From Betaproteobacteria bacterium UKL13-2 (GTDB lineage Bacteria; Pseudomonadota; Gammaproteobacteria; Burkholderiales; Usitatibacteraceae): a stretch of DNA of 64,000 bases. This document shows positions 57,078 through 64,000 of the stretch, one piece after another; the first letter of the stretch is position 1, and each line of letters starts with the position of its first letter. The position numbers and the translations under genes were made by a program. Under the pieces are notes generated by a model that was not told where the DNA came from, made no database searches, and worked only from the letters and a program-made list of their open reading frames with translations. The stretch is from positions 1,607,733-1,671,732 of the forward strand of contig CP012157.1 of the NCBI GenBank assembly GCA_001602455.1, read 5' to 3'.

Positions 57078-58150
57078 GCTGCGTAACCAAATTTTTCTCA
57101 GCGTTGGGCACCGTCGTGGCGCTCGTAACCTTGTCCGGCTGTTGGGAACGTCCGCCGATCGATAGCTACCAGCGAGGCTTTCGTGGCACGGCGATGGTCG
57201 AACTCAACAACCCGCGTGATGTCGCGAAGCAGGTTGTGGCGAACGGTGTGCCAGACGCGCTGCCTGCGGTGCCAGATGGCGGCCCCCCCGCGAGCACTGT
57301 TTACAAAAACGTGCAAGTTCTCGGCGGTGTGAGCGTTGGTGAATTCACCCGAACCATGGTCTCAATAACAAACTGGGTCGCACCCAACGAAGGCTGTAAC
57401 TATTGCCACAAAGCGGGTGAGGGCTTTGAAGCCGACACGCTCTATACCAAAGTCGTCGCACGCAAAATGCTACAGATGACACAGGCGATCAACGTTGATA
57501 ACAAAGCGCATGTTGGCGCGACTGGTGTCACTTGTTACACCTGTCATCGAGGGCAGCATATCCCTGCCAATATTTGGTTTACGCCGCCGCCGGCCAAATC
57601 GGCGTCAAAGATGACCGGAGGTGATGGCTTGCAGAACAAAGCATCAAAAGAAGTCGCGTTGATGTCACTTCCAGCAGATGGCCTCACGCCATTCCTGAGT
57701 CAATCCATGGACATACGCGTGGCTGGTACAAATGCATTGCCGATGCGCGGTGAAGCCCGCAATACGCATACCATCAAGCAAGCCGAATGGACATATTCAT
57801 TGATGGTTCATATGTCAGAGTCATTGGGTGTTAACTGCACCTATTGCCACAACACGCAGTCGTTTGGTAACTGGAACACCAGCACGCCACAGCGGGTCAC
57901 GGCTTGGCATGGCATCCGCATGGCTCGTTCGTTGAATAACGATTACATGGAACCACTCACGCCCGTATTCCCAGACTCGCGCAAAGGTGCAGGCGGAGAT
58001 GTCGCAAAAGTCGGTTGTTCAACTTGCCATGCCGGTGCGTATAAGCCGCTATTTGGCGCTCAAATGGCGAAGGACTTTCCGGCTTTGACCAACAAGACGC
58101 CCGCCCCAGAAGCGACGGCGAAGCCAAAAAAGGTGGCGGCTCTTAAGTAG
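57074..58150 (+). CDS. pufC: Reaction-centre tetrahaem cytochrome subunit
   Basis: 358 residues. Lipoprotein signal with Cys in [12 protein letters not shown] (about residue 23), then four haem sites: CNYCH, CYTCH, CTYCH and CSTCH. Donates electrons to the special pair from soluble carriers. Lys/Ala-rich end. A terminator follows. Confidence 0.97.
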   Translation: MSCVTKFFSALGTVVALVTLSGCWERPPIDSYQRGFRGTAMVELNNPRDVAKQVVANGVPDALPAVPDGGPPASTVYKNVQVLGGVSVGEFTRTMVSITNWVAPNEGCNYCHKAGEGFEADTLYTKVVARKMLQMTQAINVDNKAHVGATGVTCYTCHRGQHIPANIWFTPPPAKSASKMTGGDGLQNKASKEVALMSLPADGLTPFLSQSMDIRVAGTNALPMRGEARNTHTIKQAEWTYSLMVHMSESLGVNCTYCHNTQSFGNWNTSTPQRVTAWHGIRMARSLNNDYMEPLTPVFPDSRKGAGGDVAKVGCSTCHAGAYKPLFGAQMAKDFPALTNKTPAPEATAKPKKVAALK

Positions 58151-58182
58151 TTCAAAGTATTGGAAACGTCTATGCAAGGAGC

Positions 58183-58224
58183 TAAAAAGTCAATTTCGGC
58201 CTCAGGGTCGGAATTGACTTTTTA
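58183..58224 (+). terminator. Terminator after pufC
   Basis: Long perfect stem AAAAAGTCAATTTC/GAAATTGACTTTTT-type (one side AAAAAGTCAATTTC, other GAATTGACTTTTT) with a T run; ends the puf transcript before pucC. Confidence 0.85.
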
Positions 58225-58324
58225 TTGCAGGGTCACGCATGTGCCGCCGACCGTGATTGCGGAATCTAAACCAGGCTTCGAAGCAGCGGTTGACCCGCGA
58301 ACTATTCAGGCTCGTTAGAGACCT

Positions 58325-59716
58325 ATGAATCCCATCAGTCGCAAAACGATCGAAAAACTCGCGAGCATGGGTCCGCGCTTTCTACCGTTTGCAGATGTCG
58401 CCACGGCGGATATTCCGCTGTCACGGCTTCTCAGACTCTCGTTGTTTCAAGTCTCCGTGGGGATGGCGCTTGTGCTACTCGTGGGTACGCTGAACCGTGT
58501 CATGATTGTCGAGCTTGGTGTGTCTGCCTCGCTAGTTGCCGTGATGGTTTCCTTACCCGTCATCTTTGCGCCGTTCCGCACAATCATCGGCTTTCGGTCA
58601 GATACTCACCGGTCGGTGCTGGGATGGAAACGAGTGCCGTTTATTTGGAAGGGCACCTTGATTCAGTTTGGCGGATTAGCCATCATGCCTTTCGCGCTAC
58701 TGGTGTTGTCCGGTGGTGGCAATTCCACACAGTGGCCAGCGTGGGTCGGCCAAGCGGGTGCGGGTCTTGCTTTTTTGTTGGTCGGGGCAGGGCTGCATAC
58801 CATTCAGACGGCAGGACTCGCCCTCGCAACCGATCTCGTGAGCGAGGAGTCGCAGCCTAAGGTTGTTGGGTTGATGTATGTGATGTTGCTGGTTGGCACA
58901 GTTTTAAGTGCTACCGCGTTTGGTGCGGCGCTTGCCGACTTTAGTCCTGCGCGTCTGATTCAAGTGATTCAAGCCTCTGCTATTGTCACAATCGCCCTAA
59001 ACATCATCGCGCTTTGGAAGCAGGAGAGTCGCCAGCGTGGAGGCGTTGCGCCGAACGCAGACGCGCCAACATTTCGTCAAGCATGGGATTCCTTCACAGA
59101 AGGCGGCAAGGCGATACGCCGCCTTACCGTCGTTAGCCTAGGGACGATGGCCTTCAGTATGCAGGACATTCTTCTTGAGCCTTATGGTGGCCAAGTGCTC
59201 CACATGTCCGTCGCTGCGACCACTAAGCTCACCGCAGTACTCGCGGTGGGTGGATTGATTGGGTTCGGCTGGGCCTCCCGCGTATTGAGTCGTGGTGCAG
59301 ATCCGTTTCGCATCGCCGCGTATGGTGCTTGGGTCGGTGTTCCGGCGTTTGTTTCGGTGACGGCTGCCGCAACTATTCAGTCGCCCCTCGTGTTCTGCGT
59401 CGGCGTATTTTTGATTGGCCTAGGGGGTGGTCTGTTTAGCCACGGAACGCTGACGGCCACGATGAATTCGGCACCAGCGAACCAACGTGGCTTGGCACTT
59501 GGTGCTTGGGGCGCAGCACAGGCGACGGCGGCAGGTGTTGCTATTGCCATTGGCGGCATTATGCGCGACGTCGTCGGGAGGATGGGTTTGATCGCTGGCG
59601 AGTCTGGCGCGGGGGGCTATGCATTTGTATATGCTGTCGAGATTGTTTTGCTCCTCGCAACCCTTGCGGCGATGTCGCCGCTGGTCAATCAGTCTCGCCG
59701 CGTTGCCCACGCATAG
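58325..59716 (+). CDS. pucC: PucC/LhaA-type major facilitator, antenna assembly
   Basis: 463 residues with about 12 membrane segments. Family blocks: PFADVATADIPLSRLLRLSLFQ, PVIFAPFRTIIGFRSD, GWKRVPFIWKGTL and ATDLVSEESQPKVVGLMY. PucC and LhaA help insert bacteriochlorophyll into LH2 and LH1. PucC is preferred because pucBA lie next to it, though tail to tail rather than in one operon. LhaA, usually before puhA, would lie outside the window. Confidence 0.85.
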   Translation: MNPISRKTIEKLASMGPRFLPFADVATADIPLSRLLRLSLFQVSVGMALVLLVGTLNRVMIVELGVSASLVAVMVSLPVIFAPFRTIIGFRSDTHRSVLGWKRVPFIWKGTLIQFGGLAIMPFALLVLSGGGNSTQWPAWVGQAGAGLAFLLVGAGLHTIQTAGLALATDLVSEESQPKVVGLMYVMLLVGTVLSATAFGAALADFSPARLIQVIQASAIVTIALNIIALWKQESRQRGGVAPNADAPTFRQAWDSFTEGGKAIRRLTVVSLGTMAFSMQDILLEPYGGQVLHMSVAATTKLTAVLAVGGLIGFGWASRVLSRGADPFRIAAYGAWVGVPAFVSVTAAATIQSPLVFCVGVFLIGLGGGLFSHGTLTATMNSAPANQRGLALGAWGAAQATAAGVAIAIGGIMRDVVGRMGLIAGESGAGGYAFVYAVEIVLLLATLAAMSPLVNQSRRVAHA

Positions 59717-59783
59717 CAAGCGTGCGCGTTAGGAGCTCGTTTTAGACTTGCTGCGGCGCTCAGTCCGCCATTGCTGTTTCAAT

Positions 59784-59895
59784 CCTCGCCTGAGTATTTC
59801 ATGGGGCGCATTCGAAAGCGGGTGAGTGGGTGATTGACTTCTTGCCTCGGTGACCAAAGTGGCGGGTGAGCGATAAAGTATTCAGGCTAAAGCTC
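59784..59895 (-). repeat. REP-like repeat, copy 4, with inverted partner
   Basis: GCCTGAGTATTTCATGGGGC to GTGAGTGGGTGATT (59789-59836) is the reverse of copies 2 and 3. AAGTATTCAGGC at 59879-59890 faces it as an inverted end. It lies between the convergent pucC and pucA. Confidence 0.7.
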
Positions 59896-59922
59896 TTCCG
59901 AAGGGCTCCCGAAGGTCTTCAG

Positions 59923-59956
59923 AAAAAACAGGGGCCGAGTACGAATACTCGGCCCC
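59923..59956 (-). terminator. Terminator of pucBA
   Basis: GGGGCCGAGTA/TACTCGGCCCC with a CGAA loop; on the minus strand it is followed by TGTTTTTT. Lies 25 bp past pucA. Confidence 0.9.
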
Positions 59957-59980
59957 CTTCAGGCCGGACCAAATGAAACT

Positions 59981-60211
59981 CTATTTGGTCTTTGCTGCTG
60001 GCGCTGGCGCCGCTGCGGGGGCCGCTGCGGGGGCCGCAGTGGCCGGTGCTGCCGCGGCCATCTTTTGTCCGCCTTTCAGAAAGGCGGGGAACCAATCCGA
60101 GTTCAGCAAGATCGCGGTGTGGACTGACAATGCAGCCACAACGATGCCTGCGAAGAACACCGGAATGCCCACGGTAGGCTTGACAACTAGCCACATTTTT
60201 CCGTTAGTCAT
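59981..60211 (-). CDS. pucA: Light-harvesting 2 alpha chain with Ala/Pro tail
   Basis: 76 residues. MTNGKMWLVVKPTVGIPVFF, then chlorophyll His in ALSVHTAILLNSDWFPAFL; LH2 alpha. The last 25 residues are nearly all Ala and Pro with a Lys end, as in the long LH2 alpha of Rubrivivax gelatinosus; part of it is encoded by GC-rich tandem repeats. 12 bp after pucB, with GGAGG before the ATG. Confidence 0.93.
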   Translation of the reverse strand: MTNGKMWLVVKPTVGIPVFFAGIVVAALSVHTAILLNSDWFPAFLKGGQKMAAAAPATAAPAAAPAAAPAPAAKTK

Positions 60212-60223
60212 TATGAGTACCTC

Positions 60224-60376
60224 CTATTTGAGCCAAGGCGTATAGATATACGCTAGCAAGTGGGCGATCGCCGAAATGAAGAAGAAAATGCGAGTCCCTT
60301 CGATGAGATGTCGGTGCAGTTCTTCCGCTTCGGACAGTGTCAGGCCTGACGGCCAAACTCTTTCGTTTTCTGCCAT
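60224..60376 (-). CDS. pucB: Light-harvesting 2 beta chain
   Basis: 50 residues: MAENERVWPSGLTLSEAEEL, HRHLIEGTRIFFFISAIAHL with bacteriochlorophyll His ligands, and LAYIYTPWLK. Not present as a long frame but clear by translation. AAGGAGAAACG lies before the ATG. No TGT-N12-ACA site is visible in the 121 bp upstream. Confidence 0.95.
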   Translation of the reverse strand: MAENERVWPSGLTLSEAEELHRHLIEGTRIFFFISAIAHLLAYIYTPWLK

Positions 60377-60497
60377 AAACGTTTCTCCTTGAAAACACTT
60401 CTACTGCTTTCGTGCTGAACCCGCACGAGGGTATTACATGGCTAACAACGCCATAAATTAGTTAGAACAAAGTTCAACACCGGGTTGGTATCGACGC

Positions 60498-61271
60498 TCA
60501 TGTTGCGGTTCGGTTCTTCATGGCCCATTGCCACATCTTTTCTACTTTCAGTGGGATGACAAGAAACCAGTGTTCCAATACCGCTAATGACAAAAGGGTG
60601 GCGAGCAATGAGTACGACGCACGATGAAACGGAGTCTGTTCGGGGGCGAGCGCCGATTGCCAAAGTAAAAACGCCGCGACGCTGGAGGCGGTCACAACGA
60701 CGGGGAATAACAGGTTAATCATGCGCCGACCAAAGTAGGTTTCGAGGTAGGCAAGTTTTTTCGGAAGAAAAGATTCGTATCTGTTTCGTACACCAAAAAA
60801 CAGATTTAATTTCGCCGATAGCCGCATGATCCAAAGAATAAGGAAGGTATAAGCACCGGTTTGATTCGGCTGGTTCCAACTGGCGATGAACAGTACGGCG
60901 AGTGTTGCGATCAGCGCTAATTCGTGGTGAATAATGGCCTCTGTTGCATAGAGGAAGCGGTTGGTCTCGCTGCTGCCAAGAGGGCAGGGTGTGCGCCGCG
61001 ACCCAGTGATAAAGCCCATCAAAAATGCCATCTCCTGCCACCCCCAGAGCACCAATGCGCAGGCGAATCCAGCATATGCCTGACCAGTGGTCGCTTCATG
61101 GCTCGCTTGCGCGAGCAACATCAGCGCACCGATTGCGATGGCGGTGGCACCAGCCATACTGACGGGGAAGGTTTGAGGTGAGAGTCCATCCAAATAAAGG
61201 ATGGCACCCGTGCTAAACCACCAGGCGAGGAGGACGAAGATGATCGGCACGATGAGATGGTTCGAATCCAC
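60498..61271 (-). CDS. puhE: PuhE photosynthetic-complex assembly protein
   Basis: 257 residues, about seven membrane segments, DUF3623 family: FVLLAWWFSTGAILYLDGL and QEMAFLMGFITGSRRTPCP are typical. Loss of PuhE in R. capsulatus alters bacteriochlorophyll flow. Lies 39 bp behind acsF, 121 bp before pucB. Confidence 0.9.
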   Translation of the reverse strand: MDSNHLIVPIIFVLLAWWFSTGAILYLDGLSPQTFPVSMAGATAIAIGALMLLAQASHEATTGQAYAGFACALVLWGWQEMAFLMGFITGSRRTPCPLGSSETNRFLYATEAIIHHELALIATLAVLFIASWNQPNQTGAYTFLILWIMRLSAKLNLFFGVRNRYESFLPKKLAYLETYFGRRMINLLFPVVVTASSVAAFLLWQSALAPEQTPFHRASYSLLATLLSLAVLEHWFLVIPLKVEKMWQWAMKNRTAT

Positions 61272-61310
61272 GTCGCTAACGCCTCATGCGGATTGAAGAC
61301 GAAGACAGCA

Positions 61311-62381
61311 TTACCACGCGGGTACCATTCGAATTTGTTGCGGTAGTGCATGGTGCTTGACGGGGAAAAAATATAAGCGCGCAAAAGTCGCGACGGCTGC
61401 CGTTGCCCAGACTCCTTGCTTCAGCAGGCCAAATACGCCTCCCTGCTTTTTAGCAGCGGCAATTCGATCCGAAAGTAAATGTAATCGCTCAAGGCCGGCG
61501 CGGAATGATGGATGGTCGGTATCAAGTGAAATCGGGAATACTTGTTTAGTGATTTCAGTGGTGATACGGAATACGGTGTAGTCGTATTGTGCTGGGTCCA
61601 AGCCCAGGGCAATGTGGAGTTCAGGTCGAGTATGGTCACGCACGTACATCGTTGCATAGACGGCAACCAGAAAAAACCGTATCCAGTACACGTTTAGTCC
61701 GGACAGCAGTTTTGGATTTGCGCGCATGATGAGTGCAAAGGATTCACCGTGACGGAATTCGTCATTGCACCACCGTTCAAACCACTTGAAAATCGGATGA
61801 AAACGCTGGTCTGGGTTTCTTTCAAGCTGTCGATAAATGGTGATGTACCGTGCATAACCGATTTTCTCGGAAAGATAAGTTGCGTAGAAGATGTACTTGG
61901 GCTTGAAGTAGGTGTACGCCTTGGTTTTTTTGAGGTTTCCTAAGTCAACCGCGAGGCCATAGTCACGCAACGATTGGTTGATAAAGCCCGCGTGCCGAGA
62001 TTCATCGCGAGCCATAAATGACATCAGTTGTTTGATGTCTGGATTGTCAACTTGCTTTCTTATTTCGTTGTATAGGATTTGCCCAGAAAATTCAGACGTC
62101 AGTGACGAGACAAGAAAATCCAAGAATTCTTGCTTCAGCGCGGGGTCCATGTCGTGTATTTCGGATGCAAACTCGGGCGGTCGCTGAAAGTGATCATGAT
62201 TGTTATCCCCTTCGTACTCGCTCATCATTTGGTCCCATTCCTTGCGCACGGAGCTGACGTCGATCCGGTTCATTGCAGCAAAGTCGGTGGTGTAGAACCG
62301 TGGGCTAATCAGGGTGCTGGTGTGAGCCAAGCGATTAGCATCTTCTGCAGAGTCAACAACGATTTGGGGTGACATGGCCAT
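61311..62381 (-). CDS. acsF: Aerobic Mg-protoporphyrin IX monomethyl ester cyclase
   Basis: 356 residues. Di-iron oxygenase that forms ring E using O2. Ligand motifs: [27 protein letters not shown] and [14 protein letters not shown] (E and EXXH pairs). Its presence means bacteriochlorophyll can be made in air. 13 bp after puhC, inside the puh operon as in Rubrivivax. Confidence 0.96.
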   Translation of the reverse strand: MAMSPQIVVDSAEDANRLAHTSTLISPRFYTTDFAAMNRIDVSSVRKEWDQMMSEYEGDNNHDHFQRPPEFASEIHDMDPALKQEFLDFLVSSLTSEFSGQILYNEIRKQVDNPDIKQLMSFMARDESRHAGFINQSLRDYGLAVDLGNLKKTKAYTYFKPKYIFYATYLSEKIGYARYITIYRQLERNPDQRFHPIFKWFERWCNDEFRHGESFALIMRANPKLLSGLNVYWIRFFLVAVYATMYVRDHTRPELHIALGLDPAQYDYTVFRITTEITKQVFPISLDTDHPSFRAGLERLHLLSDRIAAAKKQGGVFGLLKQGVWATAAVATFARLYFFPVKHHALPQQIRMVPAW

Positions 62382-62394
62382 CCTTAAGATCGAT

Positions 62395-62922
62395 TTAGTG
62401 GGATTGGTGCGTCATGCCGACTGGCATGCTCGCGTTATAGTTCGCTGACACGGCGCGACCAGGCAACATTTTTTCGAACACGGCCGCATTGGTAGTGCCG
62501 AATGACTTGATGTCGATTTGTCGGTTGGTTGTTGGATCATCTAGGGTGAGACGGCCATCGGCGCGCGCCGCCAGCAGGAACGGTACCTCTGGACCAATTT
62601 CATTGCGTTTGCGTTCACGCACCAGACCGCGAAGGGCGCCACGAACGAAGCCGTTTGTTCCGGGCGCAAGCATTTCCACCACGCTCCCGTTTGATGCATC
62701 CAGCACCGCGAGTGCGCCATTGGTCTGGTCTTCGAAGCGTAGCTCTCGCTCTACGAGCGGTGGCGCGACAGACGTATAGGTTGTACCAACATCACTAAGA
62801 CGGATCACCGCGACGAGCGCCAACATCAAGCCGAGCCCCGCGCCAATCGTGTACAGGGGAAACTTGGGAAAGCTTGTATACGCGGATGTGTCTTCAGTCG
62901 AGCTCATACCGCGCTTGCCCAT
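62395..62922 (-). CDS. puhC: PuhC photosynthetic-complex assembly protein
   Basis: 175 residues (or about 170 from a later ATG). One membrane segment ([20 protein letters not shown]), then a periplasmic part with [19 protein letters not shown] and [16 protein letters not shown] typical of PuhC. Overlaps puhB by 19 bp. Confidence 0.9.
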   Translation of the reverse strand: MGKRGMSSTEDTSAYTSFPKFPLYTIGAGLGLMLALVAVIRLSDVGTTYTSVAPPLVERELRFEDQTNGALAVLDASNGSVVEMLAPGTNGFVRGALRGLVRERKRNEIGPEVPFLLAARADGRLTLDDPTTNRQIDIKSFGTTNAAVFEKMLPGRAVSANYNASMPVGMTHQSH

Positions 62923-63590
62923 GCTTGGTTTGATTGCAATGGGGTAAGTTGTTCAATGCCGGTTGTATTCCCAACGGTCACTGCGCTGCCGCCACTGGCT
63001 TCGATAATGGCGGTGGTCAGGATATTTGCGACTGTTGCAACTTCTGGTATTGATCTGAGCATCGGCTCGGGCTTCTTGAAGCGCCATGGGCGTGCATGAG
63101 GCCATAGGTGCAGATAGGCAATCCGGTCTTTGGTACCGATGGTGAGTGGAAGATCACCTGCCCCGTTGGAGAATTGACGGAACCGTACGCCGTCGAGCGC
63201 CTTGAATGGAAGATTGAACGTCACCGATAGAACGATGCCAATACGCATCACGATGCGTTGATTGGTGATGGTGTACATCGTTGTACGCGCCGTCAGCCAT
63301 GCCATCCATGCCATCAGACTCACCGAGATCAGCGCCAATGGCGCGAGCATTACGATGGAAAGTAGTGTTTCACCAAAGGCGCGCCCGTCGGCGACCGAAA
63401 ACACACCCCTCAGCGAGAGAATGATGGCAAAGTAGATGATAAGTTTGCGAACGTGGAAGGCTTCATTGGCAAGCGTCTTCCAGTCTGGACTGCCCTGCCA
63501 AAGAATTTTTTCGCCTGCGGGGAGTTTTTCTGGCAACCCGTGTACAGGCTCGAACTCATGCTCCGGCACGATGAAGAGCTGTTTACTCAT
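62904..63590 (-). CDS. puhB: PuhB photosynthetic-complex assembly protein
   Basis: 228 residues. PH-like domain with LPAGEKILWQGSPDWKTLA at the start, two or three membrane segments in the middle and TMYTITNQRIVMRIGIVL; PuhB family, a reaction-centre assembly factor. ATGA overlap with puhA. Confidence 0.92.
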   Translation of the reverse strand: MSKQLFIVPEHEFEPVHGLPEKLPAGEKILWQGSPDWKTLANEAFHVRKLIIYFAIILSLRGVFSVADGRAFGETLLSIVMLAPLALISVSLMAWMAWLTARTTMYTITNQRIVMRIGIVLSVTFNLPFKALDGVRFRQFSNGAGDLPLTIGTKDRIAYLHLWPHARPWRFKKPEPMLRSIPEVATVANILTTAIIEASGGSAVTVGNTTGIEQLTPLQSNQAWASAV

Positions 63591-64000
63591 AGCAGCGGCT
63601 CCGTACGCTCTGGCGAGGCATACAGCGTGCCCGCACCGTAGTAGGCCATGATTCGCTCTTCTTCCATTAGTGTGACTGACTCTGGATTTTTTGTGCCGGG
63701 GACATCCGCGAAGTGCTCGGCAAAGATCGATTTGACCTTTACCCCCTTCGACGTGATGCGGGCAAAGTTATGCGGGATCAGTACGGTTCTTCCGTTACTC
63801 GCCACCTTGACTTCAAGGTATCGAATGAGAATCTCTGCGCGATCCACCCACACATCCGTGATCTGACCTGCCACATTGCCGTCGCCAGCGGTGACGTTCA
63901 TGCCGATCGGATTCGGGTCTGAACTTTCGAGATGGAAGTTAGTGGCAACACGCAATGGCACAATTTTTGGCTGCTGGTCTACTGTCATGTCGGGCACATC
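63587..64000 (-). CDS. puhA: Reaction-centre H subunit, C-terminal part (runs off the window)
   Basis: 138 codons of the cytoplasmic domain of the H subunit: NPIGMNVTAGDGNVAGQITD, YLEVKVASNGRTVLIP, VKSIFAEHFADVPGTK and LMEEERIMAYYGAGTLYASP, all family blocks. The membrane anchor and N-terminus lie beyond 64000. Caps the cytoplasmic side of the L/M complex. Confidence 0.95.
   Translation of the reverse strand, partial: DVPDMTVDQQPKIVPLRVATNFHLESSDPNPIGMNVTAGDGNVAGQITDVWVDRAEILIRYLEVKVASNGRTVLIPHNFARITSKGVKVKSIFAEHFADVPGTKNPESVTLMEEERIMAYYGAGTLYASPERTEPLL

Noticed and set aside
61121-61384. Minus-strand frame spanning the acsF-puhE junction
   Set aside because: It overlaps the ends of both conserved genes in another frame and has no domain.

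Overview
The window is a chromosomal segment of an aerobic or facultative purple phototroph, most likely a betaproteobacterium of the Burkholderiales type. Evidence: the housekeeping order rne, rluC, HAD phosphatase, Rieske protein, RsmI-like methylase, maf, yceD, rpmF, plsX, fabH, fabD, fabG, acpP, fabF; an oxygen-dependent AcsF cyclase; a tetrahaem PufC; and an LH2 alpha chain with an Ala/Pro tail like that of Rubrivivax. The step fabF-mltG-tmk-holB is more familiar from gammaproteobacteria, so the class assignment is an inference.

Region by region. 1-6.2 kb is a mosaic of acquired pieces: an IS5-type transposase, a broken Mu-like prophage gene, a PmtA-like methyltransferase, a truncated outer-membrane protein and a very G+C-rich 1.26k-residue BTAD/AAA regulator. 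6.5-9.2 kb holds a DUF4337 membrane protein and a DinG/YoaA helicase. 9.4-13.4 kb is a TRAP transporter (dctQM) whose 5' side has been cut off by an IS4-type element that itself carries a nonsense codon. 13.7-18.7 kb holds a cytochrome c/VCBS fusion, a DUF4266-DUF3570 pair split by a 134-bp mobile repeat, a PHA-granule protein and a LytTR regulator gene broken by one stop and one frameshift. 18.7-37.3 kb is core housekeeping: RNase E, pseudouridine synthase, ribosomal protein L32, fatty-acid synthesis, thymidylate kinase and DNA polymerase III delta'. 37.5-43.0 kb holds a PhoX phosphatase, two more copies of the 134-bp repeat, and an ATP-grasp/cytochrome P450 pair.

43.1-64 kb is part of a photosynthesis gene cluster. 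Forward: a membrane protein, crtD and a small membrane protein; then crtE-crtF-bchC-bchX-bchY-bchZ-pufQ-pufB-pufA-pufL-pufM-pufC-pucC. Reverse: crtC, and puhA(partial)-puhB-puhC-acsF-puhE-pucB-pucA. Together these make spheroidene-type carotenoids (CrtE, C, D, F), convert chlorophyllide a toward bacteriochlorophyllide a (AcsF acts earlier; BchXYZ and BchC), and build the reaction centre (L, M, H, cytochrome C), LH1 (PufBA) and LH2 (PucBA, with PucC as assembly factor). Sites of the PpsR/CrtJ form TGT-N12-ACA stand in front of crtE and bchC. None is visible in front of pucB, whose operon may be read from puh.

The window is rich in repeats. There are three 134-bp inverted-repeat elements, at least four copies of a roughly 57-bp palindromic REP-like sequence, and many short tandem arrays, mostly of 12-bp period. 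No rRNA, tRNA or CRISPR was recognised.
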